Assembly (NCBI GenBank): GCA_018268695.1
Contig: JAFDWD010001136.1
Location: 1-13,468 of the forward strand
Length of the DNA stretch: 13,468 nt
Direction of reading: 5' to 3'
From: Actinomycetota bacterium
GTDB taxonomy: Bacteria; Actinomycetota; Thermoleophilia; Solirubrobacterales; 70-9
The notes under the pieces were generated by a model, which was not told where the DNA came from, did no database searches, and saw only the letters and a program-made list of their open reading frames with translations. Position 1 is the stretch's first letter; each line of letters opens with the position of its first letter. This document shows, piece after piece, positions 6,287 through 13,468 of the stretch. The translations under genes and the position numbers were made by a program.

Positions 6287-7336
6287 CTAGAGGCGCCTCT
6301 CCTCCTGCCTCGCCATCGCCTGGACCGAGATCAGCAGCAGGATGTCGATGCCGAGGCCGAAGACCGCGCCGAACTGGGACTCGACAAAGGAGAAGACGCG
6401 GGTGATGAGGATCGAGACGAGGAGGGCGCGGGTCAGCCAGACGTAAGCCTGGGGGCGGTCGCCGCGCGCGAGGTCGGAGAGGCCGGGGAAGACGGGGACG
6501 CCGGAGGGCGCACTGGAGACGAGCGAGCCCCAGTTGAGGAAGCTGAGGTGGGCGATCGCGTCGGAGCGTTCGCCGGCGCGCGCCGCGCCTTCCTCGAAGC
6601 CGACCGGGAGGACCAGGGCGAAGACGCCGATCAGGGAGATCGTCGCCCAGAGGACGAAGACCGAGATCACGGCCGGGCGGAACCAGTCGGTCCGGGTGGC
6701 GGCCTCGTAACGGCGGGCGATCGCCTCGCTCCAGCGGGTCCAGAAGGGAGGTGCCGGATCGGGGGTCGCGTCGATCCCGTCGGCGAGGGCGAGGAGCGAT
6801 GCCCGCAGCGGGTTCGTCGGCTCCACCGCGCCGAGCAGGGTGAGGGCGCGCGCCCGCGAGCCCGCCTGCCACGGCCCGATGCTCGCTTCGGCGATCAGCT
6901 CGAAGGCGTTCCGCACCCGCTCGTCCTCGGTCAGCCCGCGCCGCCGCTGGTAGGCACGCGAGGCGAGGAAGAGGACGATGAAGACGAGGTAGATGATCCC
7001 CGCGGCGGGGCGGAAGAAGTAGTTGTTGTCGGCGGTGATGAACTTGCCGAGCTCGTCGATGAAGAAGCCGAACCCGATGCCGCCGACGATCGCGGCGACC
7101 CAGCGCACACGACGGCCGAGCAGGGTCAGCAGGAAGGCCAGGGCTACCAGCATCAGCGCGCCGCCGTAGAGCAGGTGGGCGATGTGCAGGCCATGGCCGC
7201 CGAGCTGCGGGTAGTTCGTCAGCCAGAGATCGGTGCGGATACAGAGGATCGTCGTCACCGCGCAGATGAAGAAGGTCTCGTGCAGGAGGCCGAGGTCGGC
7301 GTTCCGCGAGGCGCGGTGGAGCGGCCGGCCGATCAC
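6287..7336 (-). CDS. Uncharacterised polytopic membrane protein with GFFIDELGKFIT motif
   Basis: 349-aa protein with about seven hydrophobic segments: four in the N-terminal 130 residues, a soluble loop of about 90 residues (roughly 130-220), and three near 222-246, 298-318 and 322-342. Between helices 3 and 4 lies GFFIDELGKFIT followed by ADNNYFF, a dense acidic/basic motif I recall from unannotated actinobacterial proteins but cannot assign. GTG 7336 is chosen because it overlaps the stop of the upstream permease (GTGA, 7333-7336). The much longer open frame reaching 8992 is a shadow of the permease read in another frame. Translational coupling to the permease suggests a shared process, possibly transport or membrane stress, but no function can be read from the sequence. 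Seven helices would put the two termini on opposite sides. Confidence 0.75.
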   Translation of the reverse strand: MIGRPLHRASRNADLGLLHETFFICAVTTILCIRTDLWLTNYPQLGGHGLHIAHLLYGGALMLVALAFLLTLLGRRVRWVAAIVGGIGFGFFIDELGKFITADNNYFFRPAAGIIYLVFIVLFLASRAYQRRRGLTEDERVRNAFELIAEASIGPWQAGSRARALTLLGAVEPTNPLRASLLALADGIDATPDPAPPFWTRWSEAIARRYEAATRTDWFRPAVISVFVLWATISLIGVFALVLPVGFEEGAARAGERSDAIAHLSFLNWGSLVSSAPSGVPVFPGLSDLARGDRPQAYVWLTRALLVSILITRVFSFVESQFGAVFGLGIDILLLISVQAMARQEERRL

Positions 7337-8805
7337 AGTCCGACCTCGGAGGGCGGCCCGACCGGCGCCGCCGCGTGTTCGGCCAGGCGCAGCCGGCTGT
7401 TCTCCCGCGCGTAGAAGAAGTAGACGCAGAAGCCGAGCAGCGCCCAGACCGCAAGCCGGATCCAGGTCGCGCCCGGGAGCGTCGCCATCAACGCCAGCGA
7501 GGAGAGGATCGCCGCCGCCGCGACCAGCGGCAGACAGGGGACGCGGAAGGGACGCTCGAGGTCGGGGTAGCGGCGCCGCAGCGTCACCACCCCGGTGGAG
7601 ACGATGATGAAGGCCAGCAGGGTGCCGATCGAGATCAGTTCGCCGAGCACCGAGAGCGGCACCAGCGCCGCGACGATGCCGCCGACGATCCCGCAGACGA
7701 GGATCGAGAAGTGCGGCGTCTTCGTCTTCGCCCCGACCTTGCCGAAGGCCGGCGGCAGCATCCCGTCCTCCGACATCCGCATGAAGATCCGCGTCTGTCC
7801 GTAGAGGGTGACGAGCACGGTCGAGGCGAGCCCGATCACCGCGGCGACGTCGACCAGCCGCAGCAGCCAGTCGAGGTTCGGGCCGGCGGCGGCGACCGCG
7901 GCGGCGACCGGATCGGCGACCCCGAGCTTGCGGTAGTTGAGCATCCCGGTGAGGACGAAGCCGACGGCGACGTAGATCGCGGTCGCGATCGTCACCGTGC
8001 CGAGCAGCCCGATCGGGATCGTGCGGCGCGGTTCCTTCGCCTCCGCCGCGGCGGTCGAGACCGCGTCGAAGCCGATGTAGGCGAAGAAGACGATCCCCGC
8101 CCCGCGCAGCACGCCGCTCCAGCCGAAGTGCCCGAACCCGCCTTCGGCCGGGACCAGGAACGGTTCCAGGTTCGAGGACGTCACGTAGAAGATGCCGACG
8201 CCGACGACCAGCGCCAGGATCGTCAGCTTCAGCACCACCATCGTGTTGTTGGCGACCGCCGACTCCTTGGTGCCGACGTAGAGGGCGCCGGAGGTGATCA
8301 ACATGATCGCCAGCGCCGGCAGGTTGACGATGCCGGGGTTCGAGCCGAACGGCGCCGCGGCGAGGTCGTGGGGGATGTGGACCCCACACGAGGCGGCGAG
8401 GCTGACGAGGTAGCCCGACCAGCCGACCGCCACCGTCGACGCGGCGAAGAGGTACTCGAGCAGGAGGTCCCAGCCGATGAACCAGCCGACGAAGGAGCCG
8501 AAGGCGGCGAGCGCGTAGGAGTAGGTCGAGCCCGCGACCGGGATCGAGGCGGCCAGCTCGGCGTAACAGAGCGCGGTCAGCCCGGCGACGATCCCGGCGA
8601 GGACGAAGGAGATGAGGACGGCGGGGCCCGCGTAGTGGGCGGCGGCGTCGCCGGTGACGACGAAGATCCCGGCGCCGACCACGCTCGCCACCCCGAGCAG
8701 GGTGAGGCTGAACGCGCCGAGCGCGTTGGAGTTCATCCGCTTGCGGTCGGCGACGGCGGTCGCGAGGATCGCGTCGAGGTCGCCGCCGTGACGCTTCGTG
8801 GCCAT
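7333..8805 (-). CDS. APC-superfamily amino-acid permease (CAT-type)
   Basis: 490-aa inner-membrane transporter with about 12 hydrophobic helices. The first-helix substrate motif is GVASVVGAGIFVVTG (38-52). FFAYIGFDAVSTAAAEAK (240-257) followed by EPRRTIPIG is the typical helix-6 signature of the CAT (cationic amino-acid transporter) branch, which also contains bacterial YfnA/ApcT-like proton-coupled permeases of broader specificity. Length and layout are normal and no key segment is missing. ATG 8805 follows the stop of the LysRS-DUF2156 fusion by 15 nt, with AGGGG 8 nt and AGGAA directly upstream. Its stop overlaps the next gene start. Adjacency to a lysine-using enzyme makes lysine or arginine an attractive substrate, but the family alone does not prove it. 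Confidence 0.9.
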   Translation of the reverse strand: MATKRHGGDLDAILATAVADRKRMNSNALGAFSLTLLGVASVVGAGIFVVTGDAAAHYAGPAVLISFVLAGIVAGLTALCYAELAASIPVAGSTYSYALAAFGSFVGWFIGWDLLLEYLFAASTVAVGWSGYLVSLAASCGVHIPHDLAAAPFGSNPGIVNLPALAIMLITSGALYVGTKESAVANNTMVVLKLTILALVVGVGIFYVTSSNLEPFLVPAEGGFGHFGWSGVLRGAGIVFFAYIGFDAVSTAAAEAKEPRRTIPIGLLGTVTIATAIYVAVGFVLTGMLNYRKLGVADPVAAAVAAAGPNLDWLLRLVDVAAVIGLASTVLVTLYGQTRIFMRMSEDGMLPPAFGKVGAKTKTPHFSILVCGIVGGIVAALVPLSVLGELISIGTLLAFIIVSTGVVTLRRRYPDLERPFRVPCLPLVAAAAILSSLALMATLPGATWIRLAVWALLGFCVYFFYARENSRLRLAEHAAAPVGPPSEVGL

Positions 8806-8820
8806 TTCCTGCGCCCCTGT

Positions 8821-11800
8821 CTAGACGCCGGCGGTCTCGGCCTCGCGGGCCGCTTCGACCCGCTGGCGGATCGGCGGCTCGAGCGCGTGGCTCAGGAGCG
8901 GGACCTCGAGGAACCCCTCGACCGAGGCGTAGAGCATGGCGACGCGGGGAAGGTCGGAGGCGTCGTCGATGACGCAGGAGCGCGGCACCCACTCGGGGCC
9001 GAACTTCGCGTTGAAGTCACGCAGGCTCTGGATCTGGAAGAACGGGTTCAGCCCCTTCGCCATCAGCCGCTGCAGCCGGCCGGAGAGCCCGGCGTCCTCG
9101 GCCGAGTCGAGCAGCCTCCCCCACGCCGCGAAGTTCAGCGACAGGCGCTTGAACCCACGCGCGCCGAGCGTCTGCGCCGCCCGCGCGATCAGGAACTCGG
9201 TCATGCCGTTGGTCGAGTCGAGGCGCCGCCGCATCAGGTCGAGCGAGTAGCCGGGTTCGTCGCCGAAGACGGGCACGAAGCGCAGGAAGCCCTCGACCTT
9301 CTCGCTGCCACGGTCCCGGGCGATCGCCAGGACGAAGTCGGGGTTGGTCCCCTCGACGTCCTCGCCGAGCTCCATCGTGAAGCCGCGCTCCGGCGCCCCT
9401 TTGCGCCATTCCTCGGAGATCTCGTTCAGCTCGGCGACCAGCTCCGGCGAGGCTTCGTTCTCCGCGATCAGCTCGAAGGTGTGCCCCTTCTCGACGTGCT
9501 TCACCGCCGACCGCACCGCCTTGCGCTCGGACCCGTCGAGGGTGAAGGTGTCGAGCCGCAGGATCGCCTCGTCGCCAAGGTAGACCGGGTGCATGCCGCG
9601 TTCGCGATAGAGGTCGGCGTCGGCCTCGCGGATCGCGAAGAAGGCGACGCGCCAGCCGCGCTCGGCGCAGAAGGCGAGGAATTCGTCGAGCGTCCGCGCC
9701 TCGTTGCCGGGCGGTCCGATCGGGTCGGCGGCGACCATCGCCGTCCCCCGCACGTACAGGTAGGCGATCAGCGATTCGCCGTCGGCGGCGAAGAAGTAGT
9801 TCTTGTCCCGGCGCAGGGCGAAGTAATCCAACGTGTCGTCGCCCCACCGCCGCACGATCTCCTCCGCCCGCGCCCGCCGCTCCGGCGTCGGCGGATCCGC
9901 CTGGACGAACGTGCGCAGCACCAGATACAGCAGCGTCAGCAGCCCGATGATCCCGAGGACCAAGAGTCCAGTTTCGAAGAAGTCGTGGAAGACCTGCCGG
10001 TGGTACGTGTAAGGCCCGGCGAACCCCGCCAGCCCCTTCACCGTAGTTTCGACGTTCCCCCAAAAGGTGAGGTCCGGAGTGATGCTCTTCCGCTCGGCAA
10101 ACAGCGTGATCGAGGTGAAGACGAACACGAAGAGCAGGTAGACCGGAACGAACACCGCCGCCTGCTGCAAAGACCCCGGATCACTGTGCGCCCTGAAGTC
10201 GTCCCTGAACCAAATGAGCGCAAACATCATCGCGGCGCTCAGGACCACCGCCACCGGATCGGGGCCTCTGAACAGGTGCACGAGCGTCGCTAACCCAAAG
10301 AGCACCACACCGATCGCCCACGCCCTGCGCTTTCCTCTGCTCAGGCCACGAGCGATCCCGATGATGCCGAGACCCAACGCGACGCTGAGGATCAACCCGG
10401 CGCTACGAGTATCCCCGTGCACGAACGAGAAGTGCCCCAACGAAAACCGAATCGAAGTCGCAGTCGGCAACAGACTGAAGATCGCAACTAGTACTGCCGC
10501 CCACGCCAGATAGTGCAGGTGCTTTGGACGCCTCGTAGGGGAGGTCGATGCCGACAGGTCTCCCGAACGTTGTCCGAGGGCGGAGCCCGAGAGTGAGGGA
10601 GACCTGTCGGTAGCGACCTCCTGCGGCGCAGCGATCGCAGTGGGGACCACTGGAGCATTCTCCGGCCTCAACGTCGGGAACAAAATGACGTCACGAATGG
10701 CTTCGGCCCCCGAGATCAGCATCACCAACCGGTCCAACCCGATCCCCAGCCCACCGGTCGGAGGCAACCCGTACTCCAACGCTTCGACGTAGTCGTTATC
10801 GACCGGTTCACCCTCTTCGTCGCCACCCGCCTGCAGATCCGCCTCGGTCTGAAACCGTTCGGCCTGGTCCACCGGGTCGTTCAACTCCGAGTAAGCATTC
10901 GCGAGCTCGCGACCCGCAACCACCAGCTCGAACCGCTCCGTAAGAGTCGGATCATCCCGATGAGCGCGCGCCAACGGTGACACTTCGCGTGGGTGGTCGA
11001 GGACGAAGGTGGGCTCGATCAGGAGGTGCTCGGAGGAGTCGTCGTAGACCTCGGCCATGATTTTGCCCGAGCCCCAGACATCGAGGTACTCGACCCCGCG
11101 TTCGTCGGCGATCTTCCGCGCGTCGGCGACCGGCATCGACGGATGCATCTTCACTCCGGCGTTCTCTTCGATCAGCTCGGCCATCGTCGCCCGGCGCCAG
11201 GGCGGCTTGAGGTCGACCTCCTTGCCGCTGATCGTCACCACCGTCGTCCCGATCGCCTCCAGGCAGCAGGCCTCGACGATCGCCTCGGTCAGGTCCATCA
11301 TGTCCTCGTAGTCGCCGAAGGCCTGGTAGGCCTCGAGCAACGTGAACTCCGGGTTGTGACGGGTGTCGAGGCCCTCGTTGCGGAAGACCCGGCCGATCTC
11401 GAAGACGCGGTTCATGCCGCCGACGATCAGGCGCTTGAGGTTCAGCTCGAGGGCGATCCGCAGGGTCATGTCGATGTCGAGCGCGTTGTGGTGGGTGATG
11501 AACGGCTTCGCCGCGGCGCCGCCCGCCTGGTCGAGGAGGACCGGCGTCTCGACTTCGGTGAAGCCCTTGTCGAGCAGCGTCTTGCGGGTCGCCGAGATCA
11601 CCGCGGAGCGGATCGCGAAGACCCGCCGCGAGGGCTCGTCGAGGATCAGGTCGAGGTACCGGCGCCGATAGCGCGCCTCCGGGTCGATCAGCCCGTGGCG
11701 GATGTCGGGCAGCGCGCGGAGGCTCTTCGAGAGCAGCTCGAACTTGTCGACGCGGACCGAGAGCTCACCTTTGTCGGAGGCGACGACGGTCCCCTCGACG

Positions 11801-12177
11801 CCGATCCAGTCGCCGAGGTCGAGGTCGGAGAAGTCATGTAGCCCCTCGCCGCCGACCTCGGTGCGGGTGACGATCAGCTGGACCCTGCCGGTCTCGTCCT
11901 GGAGGTCGGCAAAGTCGAGGCCGCCGTGGCGCCGCTCCCCCATCACCCGACCGGCCAGATGCACCACCCGGCCGGTGTCGGTCCCCGGTGAGATCGCCCC
12001 GAACTCCGCGCGGATCGCCGCCGCGGTGGAGTCGCGGTCGAAGCGCACCGGGTAGGGCTCGATGCCGCGCTCCCGCAGCGCGGCGAGCTTCGCCAGCCGG
12101 TGGGCGCGCGTCTCCTCCTGGAACTCGCGAGCCTCCGGCGCCTCTTCGTTCGATTTCGTTTCGTCTTCGACAGCCAT
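8821..12177 (-). CDS. lysX: Lysyl-tRNA synthetase fused to lysylphosphatidylglycerol synthase (inverted LysX order)
   Basis: 1118-aa two-enzyme fusion. Residues 1-511 are a complete class II LysRS: OB-fold anticodon domain (about 70-150), motif 2 around FRNEGLDTRHNPEF (265-278), lysine-binding residues in NAYSELND (427-434), and motif 3 GLGIGLDRL (476-484). Residues 512-552 are a linker. Six hydrophobic helices follow (about 553-573, 593-612, 617-636, 641-657, 673-693, 733-757). Residues about 768-1095 are a DUF2156 transferase of the MprF C-terminal type (NYFF at 793-796; LDLMRRRLDSTNGMTEFLI at 979-997). It should make Lys-tRNA and transfer lysine to phosphatidylglycerol, lowering membrane negative charge. 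An even helix number leaves both enzymes cytosolic. Mycobacterial LysX has the transferase first and LysRS last. The MprF flippase half is absent. ATG 12177 has no evident ribosome-binding site, 21 nt after the DMT permease stop. Confidence 0.92.
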   Translation of the reverse strand: MAVEDETKSNEEAPEAREFQEETRAHRLAKLAALRERGIEPYPVRFDRDSTAAAIRAEFGAISPGTDTGRVVHLAGRVMGERRHGGLDFADLQDETGRVQLIVTRTEVGGEGLHDFSDLDLGDWIGVEGTVVASDKGELSVRVDKFELLSKSLRALPDIRHGLIDPEARYRRRYLDLILDEPSRRVFAIRSAVISATRKTLLDKGFTEVETPVLLDQAGGAAAKPFITHHNALDIDMTLRIALELNLKRLIVGGMNRVFEIGRVFRNEGLDTRHNPEFTLLEAYQAFGDYEDMMDLTEAIVEACCLEAIGTTVVTISGKEVDLKPPWRRATMAELIEENAGVKMHPSMPVADARKIADERGVEYLDVWGSGKIMAEVYDDSSEHLLIEPTFVLDHPREVSPLARAHRDDPTLTERFELVVAGRELANAYSELNDPVDQAERFQTEADLQAGGDEEGEPVDNDYVEALEYGLPPTGGLGIGLDRLVMLISGAEAIRDVILFPTLRPENAPVVPTAIAAPQEVATDRSPSLSGSALGQRSGDLSASTSPTRRPKHLHYLAWAAVLVAIFSLLPTATSIRFSLGHFSFVHGDTRSAGLILSVALGLGIIGIARGLSRGKRRAWAIGVVLFGLATLVHLFRGPDPVAVVLSAAMMFALIWFRDDFRAHSDPGSLQQAAVFVPVYLLFVFVFTSITLFAERKSITPDLTFWGNVETTVKGLAGFAGPYTYHRQVFHDFFETGLLVLGIIGLLTLLYLVLRTFVQADPPTPERRARAEEIVRRWGDDTLDYFALRRDKNYFFAADGESLIAYLYVRGTAMVAADPIGPPGNEARTLDEFLAFCAERGWRVAFFAIREADADLYRERGMHPVYLGDEAILRLDTFTLDGSERKAVRSAVKHVEKGHTFELIAENEASPELVAELNEISEEWRKGAPERGFTMELGEDVEGTNPDFVLAIARDRGSEKVEGFLRFVPVFGDEPGYSLDLMRRRLDSTNGMTEFLIARAAQTLGARGFKRLSLNFAAWGRLLDSAEDAGLSGRLQRLMAKGLNPFFQIQSLRDFNAKFGPEWVPRSCVIDDASDLPRVAMLYASVEGFLEVPLLSHALEPPIRQRVEAAREAETAGV
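10541..10620. repeat. 80-bp palindromic element encoding the interdomain linker of the fusion
   Basis: The 24-nt arms 10541-10564 and 10597-10620 are inverted copies with 22 of 24 positions matched; the innermost 14 pairs, including GACAGGTCTCCC, are perfect and the outer seven (GAGGTCG) are also perfect. The 32-nt loop contains a small nested hairpin, GGGC (10578-10581) with GCCC (10585-10588). The element is read through in frame and encodes residues 520-546 (EVATDRSPSLSGSALGQRSG then DLSASTS), nearly the whole hydrophilic linker between LysRS and the first membrane helix. Origin as an inserted palindromic repeat or a former intergenic hairpin is inference. Confidence 0.7.
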
Positions 12178-12198
12178 TGGACGGGACCGGGCGGGCGA

Positions 12199-13095
12199 TC
12201 AGGTCGCGCCGGGAGATACCCCGATGTTCTTGTCGGCAGCGCCTCCTCCTGCCGTTAATCCCTCCTGGTCGGCCTTTTGCCGGGACAGCACCGCCATGCC
12301 CACCCCGGCGGCCACCAGGGCGAAGGCCGTGGCGAGGATTTCCAGCGGTCCCACGTTCAGCCTCTCCTGCAGGAGGGTGACGCCGAGGACGACGCTGGTG
12401 ATCGGGTCGAACGCCATGCTCGTGGCGACGGCCGGAGCGAGCGCGCCGGTGTTCAGCGCCATCTGGTTCAGCGTCATCGACGCGTAGCCGATCACCGCCA
12501 GCCCGTAGAGGTGCCAGGTGGTGAAGATCGTCAGGACCCCGTCGTCGAGCTCATCGACCACCGCCTTGGTGAGCGCCGCCGAGAGCGCGAAGAGGACCCC
12601 GGTCGCGATCCCGAGCATCGCCGCCCGCCGCGGCGCGCTCCCTCTCGTCCCCGCGAGGACGAGCGGTGCGCAGACCGCCAGGCAGGCCCCGATCGCGACC
12701 AGCCAGTCGCCGAGCGGCGCGTCGGCACGGCCGCCCGAGGGGTTGGCCAAGGTAAGGAAGGCGACGAGCGCGGCGACGACCAGGACCGCGGCGGCGACGT
12801 CCACGCGGGTGACCTTCTGCCTGGTCAGCCGCGCGCCGAGCGGCAGCGCGAAGACGACGCTGGAGACGAGGAGCGGCTGCACCACCGCGAGGCGGCCGAA
12901 GCCGAGCGCCGCCGCCTGGGCGACGAAGCCGAGCGAGTCGGCGGCGATCCCCAGCAGCCATACCGGTCGCTGCGCCATACGGATGAGGAGGCCCGAGCTG
13001 GAGCCGCCGGCCGGGGCTTCGAGCCCGGCGCGTTGCTGGAGGACGGTGCCGAGCGCGAAGAGGAGCGCCGCGACGAGGGCGAGAGCGATGTCCAC
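12199..13095 (-). CDS. DMT-superfamily (EamA-like) transporter
   Basis: 298-aa membrane protein with about ten hydrophobic helices arranged as two similar halves, typical of the drug/metabolite transporter superfamily. GFGRLAVVQPLLVSS (65-79) in the first half and GALAPAVATSMAFDPITSVV (217-236) followed by LLQERL in the second correspond to the conserved substrate-cavity helices of the two EamA repeats. The substrate is unknown. Members export metabolites, and some small DMT proteins flip lipid-linked sugars. The start is uncertain: GTG 13095 gives a normal-length protein beginning at the first helix, while the frame opens to 13215, which would overlap the divergent protease gene. The C-terminal 25 residues are hydrophilic. 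Its stop lies 21 nt before the LysRS-fusion start, so the two may be co-transcribed. Confidence 0.8.
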   Translation of the reverse strand: MDIALALVAALLFALGTVLQQRAGLEAPAGGSSSGLLIRMAQRPVWLLGIAADSLGFVAQAAALGFGRLAVVQPLLVSSVVFALPLGARLTRQKVTRVDVAAAVLVVAALVAFLTLANPSGGRADAPLGDWLVAIGACLAVCAPLVLAGTRGSAPRRAAMLGIATGVLFALSAALTKAVVDELDDGVLTIFTTWHLYGLAVIGYASMTLNQMALNTGALAPAVATSMAFDPITSVVLGVTLLQERLNVGPLEILATAFALVAAGVGMAVLSRQKADQEGLTAGGGAADKNIGVSPGAT

Positions 13096-13198
13096 CGCCG
13101 CCAGTGTAAGGCCGGGAAAGAGACTCAGGCTCAGCGTCGAATCTGCCGATGTAAATGTTCTCGTACCCCTCTTCCACTCGAAGGAGTCGATCGACCTG
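13096..13198. other. Divergent intergenic region between DMT transporter and protease genes
   Basis: 103 nt separate two divergent starts and must hold promoters for both. The plus strand shows AAGGAG (13181-13186), 12 nt before the protease ATG, a slightly long but plausible Shine-Dalgarno spacing. On the minus strand TACACT, just upstream of the DMT start, is a weak -10 candidate without a matching -35. No operator palindrome was recognised. Confidence 0.4.
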
Positions 13199-13468
13199 AT
13201 GTCGTCCCACCCCACGGCCGCTCACGCCGGGCGCGCCCGTCTCTCCCGCCTGGCCACGGCGCTCGTCGCGCTCGCGCTTGCCGGCCTCGCGCTTGCCGGT
13301 ATCGCCTCCGCGACCAAGGTTCCGAAGGAACAGAACGTCGGTGAGCTTGCCGTCCTGCTGCAGCTGAACCACCCGAAAGGGCTCGGCAACTTCGTCCGCT
13401 CGGTCTCCGACCCGCAGTCGCCGGAATACGGCGACTACCTGACGGTCGAGCAGATCGCCCACCGCTTC
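13199..13468 (+). CDS. S53 (sedolisin/kumamolisin) protease, N-terminal part only
   Basis: The first 90 codons of a gene that runs off the right edge. Residues 1 to about 36 are a signal peptide with basic residues (HAGRARLSR), a hydrophobic core (LATALVALALAGLALAG) and probable cleavage after IASA. The next part is the start of a pro-kumamolisin activation domain: VGELAVLLQLNHPKGLGNFV, then SVSDPQSPEYGDYLTVEQIA and HRF match the conserved pattern of a hydrophobic strand, Leu-rich helix, 'SDPxSPxYxxYLT' and 'ARF'. S53 enzymes are secreted acid serine proteases with a Ser-Glu-Asp triad, which would lie beyond the window and cannot be checked here. The start is ATG 13199 with AAGGAG upstream. 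The gene is divergent from the DMT transporter. Confidence 0.85.
   Translation, partial: MSSHPTAAHAGRARLSRLATALVALALAGLALAGIASATKVPKEQNVGELAVLLQLNHPKGLGNFVRSVSDPQSPEYGDYLTVEQIAHRF

Noticed and set aside
7337..8992. N-terminal extension of the 349-aa membrane protein frame
   Set aside because: This part is the permease gene read in another frame. The hydrophobic protein starts at GTG 7336, overlapping the permease stop.
7375..10293. 972-residue open frame on the plus strand
   Set aside because: It is antisense to the permease and the LysRS fusion, is extremely rich in Arg, Asp, Glu and Gly, shows no domain, and is a typical shadow of high-GC genes.
13096..13215. N-terminal extension of the DMT transporter to ATG 13215
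   Set aside because: It would overlap the divergent protease start and adds 40 hydrophilic residues before the first helix, unlike DMT proteins.
1..13468. CRISPR array, insertion sequence, tRNA or rRNA
   Set aside because: No regularly spaced repeats, transposase-like frame, cloverleaf with conserved arms, or rRNA-like stretch was seen on reading both strands.

Overview
The window is high-GC bacterial DNA with strongly GC-ending codons, GTG and TTG starts and tight gene packing. Two secreted-protein types point to a Thermoleophilia/Solirubrobacterales-like actinobacterium: a signal peptide followed by decapeptide 'xQIxNxSIxG' repeats and an Ala-rich stalk, and a four-cysteine exported protein containing 'KGIPTCSAGKLQ'. 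This taxonomic guess rests on remembered family resemblance, not on a search.

Layout. Positions 1-2850 are on the plus strand. They hold the C-terminal end of a 2-oxoacid dehydrogenase E2 subunit, a leucine/valine-type amino-acid dehydrogenase coupled to it by an ATGA overlap, a 15-bp inverted repeat that looks like an operator, an HSL-type esterase and a VapBC toxin-antitoxin pair. A strong bidirectional hairpin terminator (2936-2963) separates these from a long minus-strand block. Read in its own direction from 13095 down to 2995, that block encodes a DMT permease, a LysRS-lysylphosphatidylglycerol synthase fusion, an APC (CAT-type) amino-acid permease, an uncharacterised polytopic membrane protein, a DUF998-like membrane protein, a secreted stalk-and-lectin-like protein, an ATP-grasp ligase and a secreted four-cysteine protein. 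At the right edge a plus-strand gene begins, the signal peptide and propeptide of an S53 (sedolisin/kumamolisin) protease, divergent from the DMT permease.

How genes may work together. E2 and the amino-acid dehydrogenase fit branched-chain amino-acid catabolism: the dehydrogenase yields the 2-oxoacid that the E2-containing complex decarboxylates and transfers to CoA. The fusion gene, the APC permease and the 349-aa membrane protein are separated by only 15 nt and by a 4-nt overlap, so they probably form one transcript. That unit could import a basic amino acid, charge it onto tRNA and move it onto phosphatidylglycerol; this is inference.

The most notable object is the 1118-aa fusion (8821-12177). 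Its order is LysRS, then membrane helices, then DUF2156 transferase, the reverse of mycobacterial LysX. The linker joining the halves is encoded almost entirely by an 80-bp palindromic element (24-nt arms, 22/24 matched), and this lies inside a patch of about 1.1 kb with visibly relaxed codon use. Together these suggest how the fusion may have arisen. No rRNA, tRNA, CRISPR array or insertion sequence was seen, and no gene-free stretch exceeds about 145 bases.
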